Below are positions 15,774 to 22,436 of a stretch of DNA of 33,782 nucleotides, piece after piece. Source of the DNA: a virus. The stretch is taken from IMG/VR virus record IMGVR_UViG_3300004805_000021, positions 1 through 33,782 of that record; one strand, 5' to 3'. The notes below the pieces were generated by a model. That model had not been told where the DNA came from. It saw only the letters and a list, made by a program, of their open reading frames with translations, and ran no database searches. The position numbers and the translations under genes were made by a program. The first letter of the stretch is position 1; every line of letters begins with the position of its first letter.

Positions 15774-16236
15774 GTAAATTTTTTGATGATCATGAGAAAA
15801 AATTAAAAGCTGGAAGTAATCCAATAAAAACTATCAGTGATGTTGTTCTCGATCCAAGTGACGGGGATTTCTCACTTAAAATAAATGGACATGATCATCT
15901 CTGGATTGATAACAATTCAGTGATTGAGATTGCCGATTATATTGAACAAAATATTATGCAAACTGGTTATATCGCAATTACTTGGGACGTGCTGAACGTG
16001 TACGACAAAAACGAGAATGGAACAGAATTTAAAAAAGTGTCAGAACTCGAAATAGGAAAAGAATACTCCTCACCAAAAAAACTTTGGTTCTTTGTGACTG
16101 ACGAACATCATGGTGGTGCCCTTCATGAATTTGAAGTGACCTTCAAAGCCAAGGATGTTGACCAAAAATTTTCAAATGGCTATGAAGTTAAAAAGATAAA
16201 AATTGTTAAAGAAATTGAAAGAAAAAACCTTTTAAA

Positions 16237-16329
16237 ATGAAAAAGTTAATATTAAATAAGGATCAGGATAGACCTGTAAGATTTCAAGGGGCTAACTATA
16301 TGGTTGGGATTGTGAAACCGTGCTCGTGA
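16237..16329 (+). CDS. Very small frame coupled to the split gene
   Basis: 30 residues, MKKLILNKDQDRPVRFQGAN... ending VKPCS, starting in an ATGA overlap with the preceding stop. Short, but the overlap is typical of coupled phage genes. No function suggested. Confidence 0.35.
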   Translation: MKKLILNKDQDRPVRFQGANYMVGIVKPCS

Positions 16330-16381
16330 TGAATGCAGCATGTGTCATTCCTCTGAGCAAAGGAATCTATTTCGGGAAATA

Positions 16382-16528
16382 TCATATCTCTACTTTTTTC
16401 TGTCTAATCAAATCCTTTGACTCTTCTTCCGTTCCCATAACTCCCATCTCTTCCCTGCTCTTTATGTATGCCTGCTCTGCTATTCTATTTGCCTCTTCCA
16501 TACACTTCTTCTTCTCATCACTTCTCAT
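16382..16528 (-). CDS. Small charged protein (48 aa)
   Basis: ATG 16528 to TGA 16382. Starts MRSDEKKKCMEEANRIAEQ and ends LIRQKKVEI; probably helical. The late-type box at 16543-16551 lies 14 bases before the ATG, the main support. REEMGVMGTEE faintly recalls the tag-like module. Confidence 0.5.
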   Translation of the reverse strand: MRSDEKKKCMEEANRIAEQAYIKSREEMGVMGTEEESKDLIRQKKVEI

Positions 16529-16542
16529 AAAATTATATTTCT

Positions 16543-16551
16543 TATAAATAT
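16543..16551 (-). promoter_or_regulatory. Putative late promoter box ATATTTATA
   Basis: Precedes the 48-residue frame at 16528 by 14 bases. Confidence 0.45.
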
Positions 16552-17083
16552 CTGATAATATCTGGTAATTTTTTCCTGAAAAATATTTTTAGATTTTGAA
16601 CTTCTTCAGAAACAAGATCCGTTTTTTGCCCTCCTCTCACGTTTTGTATCCCCTGTTTCATAATAAAGATTCTGATTTTTTTAAAAAATTCTTTATCGGA
16701 AAAATTTTAAAAAATTGATAACTACCTTAAATTAGGGTTGTTTTAAGCCTGGAAAAATTTTTGACTAAAAGTTCACTTGGTATATTGAGGCCCCTTTTTA
16801 AGGGGGGGGGGATATACTGGCCCTGGTGGGGGGATACCCATACCCTATACCCATACCCCACATATGTCCATGTCCCTTATATGTTTGCTGTTGTATATAA
16901 TATATCTTATAATATAGCAGGATATATTTACTGTGCAAGTATATTATTAAATTTATTTTTTAATCATTTTAAAGCTCACTGTTAAACGCAAAGGTTAAAT
17001 CGATAGATAACACTACTTTTATATTATCGTTTGTTGTGGTTGTTGATAGGTACTTAAAATGATATGTATATCCTATAATGAGA
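16552..17083. other. Gene-free junction with G-tract and ATACCC repeats
   Basis: No convincing gene on either strand. It holds a CCCCTT/AAGGGG hairpin leading into ten consecutive G (16802-16811), a second G-rich stretch, then four ATACCC-like units (about 16837-16860). The rest is very AT-rich. The patch marks the change from mixed-strand to leftward genes and could be a replication or packaging feature; no origin motif is identified. Confidence 0.5.
16908..16938 (-). promoter_or_regulatory. Early promoter with degenerate -7 box
   Basis: Minus-strand TTGCACAGTAAA is exact, but the -7 position reads ATATTATA. No gene follows. It is probably a decayed copy at the end of the array. Confidence 0.4.
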
Positions 17084-17107
17084 AAAGCCCGACTATTACA
17101 TCAGGCT
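17084..17107 (-). terminator. Intrinsic terminator after the 17130 gene
   Basis: Minus strand: AGCCTGA, 8-base loop region, TCGGGCT (one G-T pair), then TTTT. Confidence 0.6.
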
Positions 17108-17129
17108 CTTTGTGATATGTTGGATATTG

Positions 17130-17690
17130 TTATTCGGCAAATTTAACCTCTTCGCCTACCTTTATTTGTTTTATCCCTTCTAATTTTACTGTTCTAACAA
17201 TTACATCATTTTCGAGTCCTTGATTGAAAGCCTTTGCAGTTGTAGGTTTGAACTGTTTGATAATTTTTATTTGCTCTTCGGTTGCTTCGATACCATTAAC
17301 AAAATAGCCTAGATTTTTAGTTACACCTACATTGCAAATAAATTTAAGGTATTGGCAATTAGTATCAGATTTTTTTGCAATTAGTGAACCATTAAAAGAA
17401 TCTACAATTGTTGTAAACCAATTTTCCTTTGCTACAAATTTTTCAGCAGTTTCGCCGTTTGCAGTTGCCTCTTTAATTCTTGCGTTGTTTACTACATTAG
17501 TGTAATTGCTATTAAGTAACATATTATAACTTACTAACTTTGTGATACCTTCATTTTTTAATGGATTACCCGTTTTAAGTTGTTTTTCTTCAACAATTGC
17601 TAACATTTGACCAAAGGTAGCAGAACCGCCGTTATTAATGATTAAACTAATAATTTCAGCTTTTTTTGATAATTTAATTTCGTTTGTCAT
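17130..17690 (-). CDS. Unknown phage protein, HTH-like N-terminus
   Basis: 186 residues from ATG 17690; an upstream ATG in the same frame at 17729 would overlap the promoter. The start, EIKLSKKAEIISLIINNGGSATFGQML, looks like a winged-helix or HTH segment. The middle has NYTNVVNNARIKEA, and the end is beta-rich (VIVRTVKLEGIKQIKVGEEVKF). Related proteins with an N..Y..VVNNAR segment occur in other Bacteroidota phages as far as I recall, without known function. Own promoter and terminator. Confidence 0.7.
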   Translation of the reverse strand: MTNEIKLSKKAEIISLIINNGGSATFGQMLAIVEEKQLKTGNPLKNEGITKLVSYNMLLNSNYTNVVNNARIKEATANGETAEKFVAKENWFTTIVDSFNGSLIAKKSDTNCQYLKFICNVGVTKNLGYFVNGIEATEEQIKIIKQFKPTTAKAFNQGLENDVIVRTVKLEGIKQIKVGEEVKFAE

Positions 17691-17726
17691 ACATTCAATT
17701 TTTAAAATGTGATTAAAATTATGATA

Positions 17727-17757
17727 CAAAGGTAATTTAAAATTATTTACTGTGCAA
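17727..17757 (-). promoter_or_regulatory. Early promoter of the 17690 gene (type entry for the array)
   Basis: Consensus of the array, read on the coding strand: TTGCACAGTAAA, exactly 11 bases, TAnnTTTG. Here the -7 box is TACCTTTG. TAnnTTTG and a -33 TTG are the known Bacteroidota primary sigma factor elements. The extra conserved CACAGTAAA is specific to this phage region and may be bound by another factor. Confidence 0.85.
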
Positions 17758-17765
17758 GTGAATTA

Positions 17766-17893
17766 TTAATTATTTTTAATTTCTTTTTTAGCTGTTTGTC
17801 GTATACGACTACGGACTAATTTCTTAAAAGTTTTATCTTTTTTCGTCCCCGAAGTTCTTTGTTGGTTATCTTTTTTTCTGTTTTGTTGTCCAT
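17766..17893 (-). CDS. Small basic protein read through a dnaX-type slippery site
   Basis: ATG 17893 follows the promoter at 17927, but its zero frame ends after 25 codons. A -1 slip at 17876-17870 (A AAA AAG, in the correct phase, like E. coli dnaX) leads into the frame ending 17766 and gives 42 residues: MDNKTEKKDNQQRTSG... with a basic end KKLVRSRIRQTAKKEIKNN. The long frame has no start of its own after the promoter. Alternatives are a one-base deletion or an assembly error. Confidence 0.55.
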
Positions 17894-17926
17894 TGTTTTG
17901 CGTTTTATCTTGATTTGATATTGGTT

Positions 17927-17957
17927 CAAATATACGGAAAAGAAATTTACTGTGCAA
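17927..17957 (-). promoter_or_regulatory. Early promoter of the 17893 gene
   Basis: -7 box TATATTTG. The leader that follows is almost the same as that at 21430-21475. Confidence 0.85.
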
Positions 17958-17975
17958 ATATATTAAATAAAAAAT

Positions 17976-17998
17976 ACGTGGCTTATTTCAGACCACGT
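17976..17998 (-). terminator. Intrinsic terminator after the 18300 gene
   Basis: ACGTGG, 11-base loop, CCACGT, then T-rich on the minus strand. Confidence 0.65.
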
Positions 17999-18025
17999 TC
18001 AGACGTAATGCTATAAGATATGTTA

Positions 18026-18045
18026 ATTATCTTCGTCCGAAGATA
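18026..18045. repeat. 8-bp inverted repeat between stop and terminator
   Basis: TATCTTCG, TC, CGAAGATA. An 11-codon frame (MGDEVDIFGRR) overlaps it on the minus strand; it may be a leaderless peptide, an operator, or chance. Confidence 0.3.
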
Positions 18046-18063
18046 TCTACCTCATCTCCCATA

Positions 18064-18300
18064 TTATTTTATTTTTTGTTTTTTAGTGTCCCAGTTTCCA
18101 TAAGATTTAGCAATAGGATTGCCCCGTGAATAGCTATCAAATATTTTGATAACATCACCATTGTTCATTTCGTGAACTTCCTTAGTTCCAGCACCGCCAA
18201 ACATAGAAAATGATTCACCATAAACAGATTTGCCTTGAGCAATACGTTCATTGATTTCTTTTTTTGACTTGCCTTTGATATAATAGGTTTGAATTGCCAT
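18064..18300 (-). CDS. Unknown small early protein
   Basis: 78 residues from ATG 18300. Starts MAIQTYYIKGKSKKEINERI and holds GNPIAKSYGNW near the end. No domain recognised. Own promoter at 18322, 21 bases upstream. Confidence 0.7.
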   Translation of the reverse strand: MAIQTYYIKGKSKKEINERIAQGKSVYGESFSMFGGAGTKEVHEMNNGDVIKIFDSYSRGNPIAKSYGNWDTKKQKIK

Positions 18301-18321
18301 TGTTTTGTTATTTTGTTGAAG

Positions 18322-18352
18322 CAAAGGTATGAATAATTTATTTACTGTGCAA
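18322..18352 (-). promoter_or_regulatory. Early promoter of the 18300 gene
   Basis: Consensus -33; -7 TACCTTTG. Confidence 0.85.
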
Positions 18353-18364
18353 GTGAATTATTAA

Positions 18365-18697
18365 TTATTTTTTACAAATATCATTCATTGATAATATGCA
18401 ATAGTATTTTTTATTACTGAAACCATAATCGAAATAGCAATTTTTAATTTCGGTAGCATTAAGAAATTTATTTGCAATTTTTTTGTTTGTAAACTCAAAC
18501 TTAATATAGGTACAAATATTATTAACAAATATAATTGTCACGTATCTATCAATTTCATTTATTTCAAATGCCATTGTATCTGATTTAAAACTAAAGTATG
18601 AAGGGTTGATTTTAAATCTGTCATAATTCATACCAATTTGTGCATTAGAATTAATAGAGATGAAAGTGATTACGAGTAATAATAATAATTTTTTCAT
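18365..18697 (-). CDS. Small secreted protein with SNAQ signal peptide
   Basis: 110 residues from ATG 18697. Basic start MKK, hydrophobic LLLLLVITFISI, and cleavage after NSNA before Q, the common Bacteroidota signal peptidase I form. The mature part is about 90 residues with four Cys (CTYIKFEF, CYFDY, CILSMNDIC) and could form disulfides in the periplasm. It may alter the host envelope or block superinfection; this is inference from export and early expression. Confidence 0.7.
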   Translation of the reverse strand: MKKLLLLLVITFISINSNAQIGMNYDRFKINPSYFSFKSDTMAFEINEIDRYVTIIFVNNICTYIKFEFTNKKIANKFLNATEIKNCYFDYGFSNKKYYCILSMNDICKK

Positions 18698-18730
18698 AAT
18701 GTTTGTTGTTTTAGTTGTTATTTGATAGTT

Positions 18731-18761
18731 CAAATTTACGATAAAATTATTTACTGTGCAA
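18731..18761 (-). promoter_or_regulatory. Early promoter of the 18697 gene
   Basis: -7 TAAATTTG. The upstream gene's stop (18764) lies three bases from the -33 box. Confidence 0.85.
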
Positions 18762-18763
18762 AT

Positions 18764-19075
18764 TTAATATGTTTGTATAACTCTTTTAATAAATACTATA
18801 CTATCAGATTTACTAATTCTACCAAATATATTATCATTAACTGAAAAATTATAATTTGTGAATAGTTCAGCGATTTTATAATTTGCTACAATTTGTTTTT
18901 GGTTATTCTCCGACCAGGTTTTTTGTCCCTTAAAAGTGTATGCATATTTATAACTTCCATGTGGTTTTTCAACAGTTATAATTATTGCTGAATTATCATT
19001 TTTTGGATAATATGTTTCTTGAGTACATGAAGATAATAGATATAATAATACGGATAATAATAATACTTTTTTCAT
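18764..19075 (-). CDS. Small lipoprotein
   Basis: 103 residues from ATG 19075. MKKVLLLSVLLYLLSSC has a lipobox LSSC with Cys17 as the lipidated residue. The mature chain is beta-rich (AIIITVEKPHGSYKYAYTFKGQKTW) and ends with SKSDSIVFIKRVIQTY. No family known. Probably in the host outer or inner membrane facing the periplasm. Confidence 0.7.
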   Translation of the reverse strand: MKKVLLLSVLLYLLSSCTQETYYPKNDNSAIIITVEKPHGSYKYAYTFKGQKTWSENNQKQIVANYKIAELFTNYNFSVNDNIFGRISKSDSIVFIKRVIQTY

Positions 19076-19099
19076 AGGTTTAATTGTTATTTGATGATT

Positions 19100-19130
19100 C
19101 AAAGATAATATAAAATTATTTACTGTGGAA
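19100..19130 (-). promoter_or_regulatory. Early promoter of the 19075 lipoprotein gene
   Basis: Variant -33 TTCCACAGTAAA; -7 TATCTTTG. Confidence 0.75.
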
Positions 19131-19143
19131 GTGATTACAAAAA

Positions 19144-19169
19144 AAAGTTGCTCATTTCTGAACAACTTT
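19144..19169 (-). terminator. Intrinsic terminator after the mini-lipoprotein gene
   Basis: AAAGTTG / CAACTTT stem with a 12-base loop, then a T-run on the minus strand. Confidence 0.65.
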
Positions 19170-19194
19170 CCTAACAACAATTTAAAAAAAGAAA

Positions 19195-19281
19195 TTATTT
19201 AATAATACCAGAACAAGCACCAAGAACAATTGCTAAAATAAGGATAACATAAAATGCGATAAAGATTCGTGAGGTTTTCAT
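19195..19281 (-). CDS. 28-residue lipoprotein-like peptide
   Basis: ATG 19281 to TAA 19195: a short basic start, a hydrophobic stretch FIAFYVILILAIVLGAC and the tail SGIIK. VLGAC is a good lipobox, so the mature product would be a lipidated hexapeptide; otherwise it is a one-helix membrane peptide. Its own promoter (19318) and terminator (19144) bracket it, which is strong support for a real gene despite the size. It resembles entericidin or lysis-lipoprotein peptides in form only. Confidence 0.65.
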   Translation of the reverse strand: MKTSRIFIAFYVILILAIVLGACSGIIK

Positions 19282-19317
19282 AGATTTAAGTATTTAATTG
19301 TTTAAATATTTGTACTT

Positions 19318-19348
19318 CAAAGATAATATAAAATTATTTACTGTGCAA
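19318..19348 (-). promoter_or_regulatory. Early promoter of the 28-residue peptide gene
   Basis: Consensus -33; -7 TATCTTTG. Confidence 0.85.
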
Positions 19349-19363
19349 ATAAATCAAACAAAA

Positions 19364-19388
19364 AAGCCTAACTTTTTACATTAGGCTT
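19364..19388 (-). terminator. Intrinsic terminator after the 19779 gene
   Basis: AAGCCTAA / TTAGGCTT stem, 9-base loop, T-run on the minus strand. Confidence 0.7.
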
Positions 19389-19422
19389 AATTGCGTGATA
19401 CAAAGGCAGACAGAAAAGTATT

Positions 19423-19779
19423 TTATATATTTTTATCAATCCAGATTTGACAATCATCAACAGTCACCCAGATGATCATTTTTTCAAGTTCTTGTTTTGT
19501 TGTTTTACATGAAACAGATTCGCCATTGTTTGTATTAGTTCCAATAACAAGTCCGTTTCCAACGATAGGATATGACCAATTTTTCATCATGAACCCGCCA
19601 ATATTATCATGAAACAAACCTTCCTCATCACAATAGATAACATCAGCCTGATCAAGTTCAACAGGACAATCAAACATATTACAGTCGTTTCCTAAAGCTT
19701 CGTATATGGGTTTTAAACCCTTTTCCAATTCGATTTCGATAATCGTTTTGGTTACTACATCAATTTTAAGTACTTTCAT
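19423..19779 (-). CDS. DUF3846-like protein
   Basis: 118 residues. MKVLKIDVVTKTIIEIELEKGLKPIYEALG followed by ADVIYCDEEGLFHDNIGGF and YPIVGNGLVIGT fits the layout of DUF3846 (a start VxVDP-like, an EEG in the middle, I-GxxVI near the end), found in phages and plasmids with no known function. The match is from memory of the pattern. Confidence 0.6.
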   Translation of the reverse strand: MKVLKIDVVTKTIIEIELEKGLKPIYEALGNDCNMFDCPVELDQADVIYCDEEGLFHDNIGGFMMKNWSYPIVGNGLVIGTNTNNGESVSCKTTKQELEKMIIWVTVDDCQIWIDKNI

Positions 19780-19804
19780 TTGTTTTGTTGTTTAATTGTT
19801 GATT

Positions 19805-19835
19805 CAAAGGTATGAATAATAAATTTACTGTGCAA
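19805..19835 (-). promoter_or_regulatory. Early promoter of the 19779 gene
   Basis: Consensus -33; -7 TACCTTTG. Confidence 0.85.
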
Positions 19836-19841
19836 ATTAAT

Positions 19842-20141
19842 TTAATTATTTTTCGCAATATCCTCCAATTCAAAACGTAATAATCTACCAGCTTTAAATG
19901 TATCATGACCATATCCGCCACCAGAATATATCTGATTCTGATTAACATTTATCCAAAACATTTCACCCAGAAAATCAATAAGAACTTTACAAACATTCTG
20001 ATCTCTATTTTGTGTGCCGAATATAGGAATTTTTACACTAAACGAATATTCGCCACCAGCTGAAATATAATATCCAATTGAATACCAAGCTATAGATTTG
20101 CCTTCTTTTATTTTTTTATTTAATAATTCTATTGTTTCCAT
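19842..20141 (-). CDS. Unknown early protein (99 aa)
   Basis: METIELLNKKIKEGKSIAWYS, then a Gly/Tyr-rich beta region (GYYISAGGEYSFSVKIPIFG) and a helical end. No family recognised. Single gene between two array promoters. Confidence 0.7.
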   Translation of the reverse strand: METIELLNKKIKEGKSIAWYSIGYYISAGGEYSFSVKIPIFGTQNRDQNVCKVLIDFLGEMFWINVNQNQIYSGGGYGHDTFKAGRLLRFELEDIAKNN

Positions 20142-20165
20142 AGTTTAATTGTTGATTTGATAGGT

Positions 20166-20196
20166 CAAAGATAAGGTTTATTTATTTACTGTGCAA
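20166..20196 (-). promoter_or_regulatory. Early promoter of the 20141 gene
   Basis: Consensus -33; -7 TATCTTTG. Confidence 0.85.
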
Positions 20197-20201
20197 ATAA
20201 A

Positions 20202-20612
20202 TTATGAATGTTTATCCAAATAATAATTGAATTGTGGGAAGAAATTATTTATTCCTTTTTGAATTTCGATCAATTGAACTACATCTAATTCAATTTCTTT
20301 TTTATTCCATTTCGTTTTCAGTTCCCCCCAAAATTTTGCAATTCGTTCAGCCTGATCTTTATTCATTGATATAAATTCAATAAAATGTTTGACTTTGGTT
20401 GATATGATTGATGATTCCCAGATGTTACGAGGATAACCATCAGAGAATACTTTTTTGCTGAATAATATCCAATATGAAGGAATTGCTTTGTTATCAATTA
20501 TTGATACCTGATAGTCCTTTATTTTGCCTGTTCTGCCGTCTTCTAATACTACCGTTTGTCCAACTCTGTATTTATAAGTAACTGACTTTGGCATTTGTTT
20601 TCTAACACTCAT
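20202..20612 (-). CDS. Unknown early protein with SH3/KOW-like start
   Basis: 136 residues. YRVGQTVVLEDGRTGKIKDYQVS (15-37) looks like a small SH3-like or KOW barrel, often in RNA- or ribosome/RNAP-binding proteins. The C-terminal half is helical (ISMNKDQAERIAKFWGELKTKW). Host transcription or translation as the target is only a guess from the fold. Confidence 0.65.
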   Translation of the reverse strand: MSVRKQMPKSVTYKYRVGQTVVLEDGRTGKIKDYQVSIIDNKAIPSYWILFSKKVFSDGYPRNIWESSIISTKVKHFIEFISMNKDQAERIAKFWGELKTKWNKKEIELDVVQLIEIQKGINNFFPQFNYYLDKHS

Positions 20613-20635
20613 TGCTTTGTTGTTTAATGTTAAGG

Positions 20636-20666
20636 CAAAGATATGATAAATTTATTTACTGTGCAA
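20636..20666 (-). promoter_or_regulatory. Early promoter of the 20612 gene
   Basis: Consensus -33; -7 TATCTTTG. Confidence 0.85.
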
Positions 20667-20680
20667 ATAAATTTAATATA

Positions 20681-20710
20681 AAAAACCTGACTTTTTACAT
20701 CAGGTTTTTT
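20681..20710 (-). terminator. Intrinsic terminator after the 21096 gene
   Basis: AAAAACCTGA / TCAGGTTTTT stem with a 9-base loop; it could work in both directions. Confidence 0.75.
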
Positions 20711-20739
20711 AAAGTTGACCATAGAAGGAATAAACAGAA

Positions 20740-21096
20740 CTAACTTATTTTATATTTCTTTTCAACTTTCTTTTTATATTGATCTGATTTGCCATTATCA
20801 GTTTCAACGTATCGGTCAATGATATTATTCATTTCATCAAAATAAACATCTTCAACAGTATGTTTAATTTCATTTCTCTTATAGAAATCCAGACGGTATA
20901 CATCAACTCCATCAATATATGTAATTCTTACAATACCTTTGAATTTGAAGCCTTGCACCTTAAATGATAGATAGGTGTTTTTCTTTTCGTCTTCACCATA
21001 ACTCCAATTATGTGCTCCCCAGCTCATAACTTGCATTGTACCCATACCATATAATTGTTGTTTAATGGTTTGGGGTATTTCTTTTCTTGCTGTCAT
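20740..21096 (-). CDS. Conserved unknown protein (MTARKEIP family)
   Basis: 118 residues. MTARKEIPQTIKQQLYGMGTMQVMSWGAHNWSYGEDE..FKVQGFKFKGIVRITYIDGVDVYRLDF matches, from memory, a small protein widespread in Bacteroidota mobile elements and phages. Function unknown. Own promoter and terminator. Confidence 0.7.
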   Translation of the reverse strand: MTARKEIPQTIKQQLYGMGTMQVMSWGAHNWSYGEDEKKNTYLSFKVQGFKFKGIVRITYIDGVDVYRLDFYKRNEIKHTVEDVYFDEMNNIIDRYVETDNGKSDQYKKKVEKKYKIS

Positions 21097-21120
21097 TGTT
21101 TTGTTGTTTAATTGTTAAGT

Positions 21121-21151
21121 CAAAGGTACAACAAATATTTTTACTGTGCAA
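21121..21151 (-). promoter_or_regulatory. Early promoter of the 21096 gene
   Basis: Consensus -33, two bases from the upstream gene's stop; -7 TACCTTTG. Confidence 0.85.
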
Positions 21152-21152
21152 G

Positions 21153-21434
21153 TTAAACTTCAAATAATTTTGTAATCAAATAAAACACTCCATTATCAGC
21201 AGTGAATGTGATTTCATATTCGTATTCATATCTGTTATTGCAGTCATTGGACAGATCAGCTATGATATAACTGCCTTCGTTCCAATATTCAATATCCTTT
21301 AATTGTTTAGTGATACCTTCGCCAGATACTTTTGATTCACCCAACAGATATGATACATATTTTTCAATAGGTTGTGAAGCATCTTGAACACCCACAAACT
21401 TTTCATTCTCATCAAATATTACTCTTACTTTCAT
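21153..21434 (-). CDS. Unknown early protein (93 aa)
   Basis: MKVRVIFDENEKFVGVQDA... with a beta C-terminus (YEYEYEITFTADNGVFYLITKLFEV). No family recognised. Acidic. Confidence 0.7.
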   Translation of the reverse strand: MKVRVIFDENEKFVGVQDASQPIEKYVSYLLGESKVSGEGITKQLKDIEYWNEGSYIIADLSNDCNNRYEYEYEITFTADNGVFYLITKLFEV

Positions 21435-21468
21435 TGTTTTGCGTTTTTATCTTGATTTGATATTGGTT

Positions 21469-21499
21469 CAAATATACGGATAATTTATTTACTGTGCAA
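21469..21499 (-). promoter_or_regulatory. Early promoter of the 21434 gene
   Basis: Consensus -33; -7 TATATTTG. The leader after it nearly repeats that at 17883-17926. Confidence 0.85.
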
Positions 21500-21513
21500 A
21501 TATATTAAAAGAA

Positions 21514-21537
21514 AAACCCCCAGAATGTAGGGGGTTT
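21514..21537 (-). terminator. Intrinsic terminator in the leader/tail gap
   Basis: AAACCCCC / GGGGGTTT stem with an 8-base loop and T-run on the minus strand; probably ends the 21894 transcript. Confidence 0.75.
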
Positions 21538-21630
21538 CTTTTCGTGATTAAATTTTTCTATAACTTATTAGATATCGTATTATTAAAGTCAATTAAGACG
21601 GGCTTCGTATTGATTTCATCGGATTATATA

Positions 21631-21894
21631 TTAAAATTGTGACATTTTACCGATTGAATAGGTTTGTGTTATTTGAAGAGGAAAAAACCCACCGCCTTCA
21701 ATATGCACTTCATATAAAAAACTATCAGTATTAATTATATAATAAACTGATGTTAGTGATGATTTCGCTATAGGTATGACTTTAGCTGATTGCGGGTATT
21801 CATTTCTGACTTTCAATTCCCTTGCAGCATCCACGTTGCAACTTGCAAAAAGAATGACTGAAAATAAAGCGAGTAATAATGTTGTTTTTTTCAT
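21631..21894 (-). CDS. Small lipoprotein
   Basis: 87 residues. MKKTTLLLALFSVILFASC with lipobox FASC (Cys19). The mature part is VYYIINTDSFLYEVHIEGGGFFPLQITQTYSIG, about 68 residues, beta-rich. Third of the exported early products. Confidence 0.7.
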   Translation of the reverse strand: MKKTTLLLALFSVILFASCNVDAARELKVRNEYPQSAKVIPIAKSSLTSVYYIINTDSFLYEVHIEGGGFFPLQITQTYSIGKMSQF

Positions 21895-21920
21895 ATTGTT
21901 TTGTTATTTAATTGTTGATT

Positions 21921-21951
21921 CAAAGATAAGGAAAATAAATTTACTGTGCAA
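21921..21951 (-). promoter_or_regulatory. Early promoter of the 21894 lipoprotein gene
   Basis: Consensus -33; -7 TATCTTTG. Confidence 0.85.
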
Positions 21952-21969
21952 ATAATTTTAATATAAAAA

Positions 21970-21999
21970 AACGACTACCCTCAGTTGAAGGCAGTCGTT
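21970..21999 (-). terminator. Intrinsic terminator after the 22339 gene
   Basis: AACGACT / AGTCGTT with an inner CC/GG pairing, T-run on the minus strand. Confidence 0.7.
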
Positions 22000-22021
22000 C
22001 AATAACAAAACAAACAATATT

Positions 22022-22339
22022 TTAATCCCAGAATGAATTTTCTTTCAGTTCCACAACGCTTTCAATCCATTTAAGTATTTGATCAGCATAGTATGAAGTT
22101 GTGAGGTCATTCAGAAAATCATCAAGTTTTCTGTGTGCATTTGAGTCAGTGGCTTCAATTGTTCCACGTGTGAATTCCTTTGCATTTGATTGATCAGATG
22201 AACGCCTTGAGCCTGTGGAAAAATCCCAATCTTTTCCGATAACAGCAATTACTTTGCCCGTGATTTCAACTGTGATAATTCCGCCTTTGCAAACCTCCCC
22301 CAATTTATAGGTTTTGGTGATAGTTTTTAATTTAGCCAT
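22022..22339 (-). CDS. Unknown early protein with a truncated paralogue upstream
   Basis: 105 residues: MAKLKTITKTYKLGEVCKGGIITVEITGKVIAVIG..., a beta-rich N-terminal part and a helical end (KLDDFLNDLTTSYYADQILKWIESVV). The fragment at 23110-23163 starts MAKKTKTWKIGEC, so the gene appears to have been duplicated before an HNH gene invaded the other copy. Confidence 0.7.
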   Translation of the reverse strand: MAKLKTITKTYKLGEVCKGGIITVEITGKVIAVIGKDWDFSTGSRRSSDQSNAKEFTRGTIEATDSNAHRKLDDFLNDLTTSYYADQILKWIESVVELKENSFWD

Positions 22340-22361
22340 ATTCTTGTTTTTAATTGTTAAA

Positions 22362-22392
22362 CAAATATATGCATAATAATTTTACTGTACAA
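22362..22392 (-). promoter_or_regulatory. Early promoter of the 22339 gene
   Basis: -33 variant TTGTACAGTAAA; -7 TATATTTG. Confidence 0.8.
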
Positions 22393-22412
22393 GTTTTTTG
22401 TTAACTTTCTAT

Positions 22413-22421
22413 ATATTTATA
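22413..22421 (+). promoter_or_regulatory. Late-type box before the HNH gene
   Basis: ATATTTATA, 15 bases before ATG 22437; opposite in strand and class to the surrounding early genes. Confidence 0.45.
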
Positions 22422-22436
22422 ATAAAATAGGTGAAT

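Larger units (their letters stand above)
14427..16240 (+). pseudogene. Unknown gene split after codon 6 by an IS605 element
   Basis: Removing 14446-15773 joins 14427-14445 to 15774-16240 in frame: MKHNLY-SKFFDDHEKKLKAG..., 161 residues ending at TGA 16240. The protein has a SDGDFSLKINGHDHLWIDNNSVIEIADYIEQNI segment and a C-terminal HHGGALHEFEVTFKAK; no family known. As it stands, the 3' part could only start inside the element. The next small frame begins at 16237, overlapping the stop. Confidence 0.75.

Noticed and set aside
14962-15777. Long rightward open frame of about 271 codons
   Set aside because: It is antisense to the clear tnpB gene and has no recognisable domain; a shadow frame.
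16761-16985. 74-codon rightward frame over the G-tract
   Set aside because: Its codons follow the low-complexity G/C repeats; no promoter or coding-like composition.
17893-17957. In-frame ATG at 17957 as start of the 17766 gene
   Set aside because: It would place the start at the -33 box of that gene's own promoter, so the mRNA would not include it.
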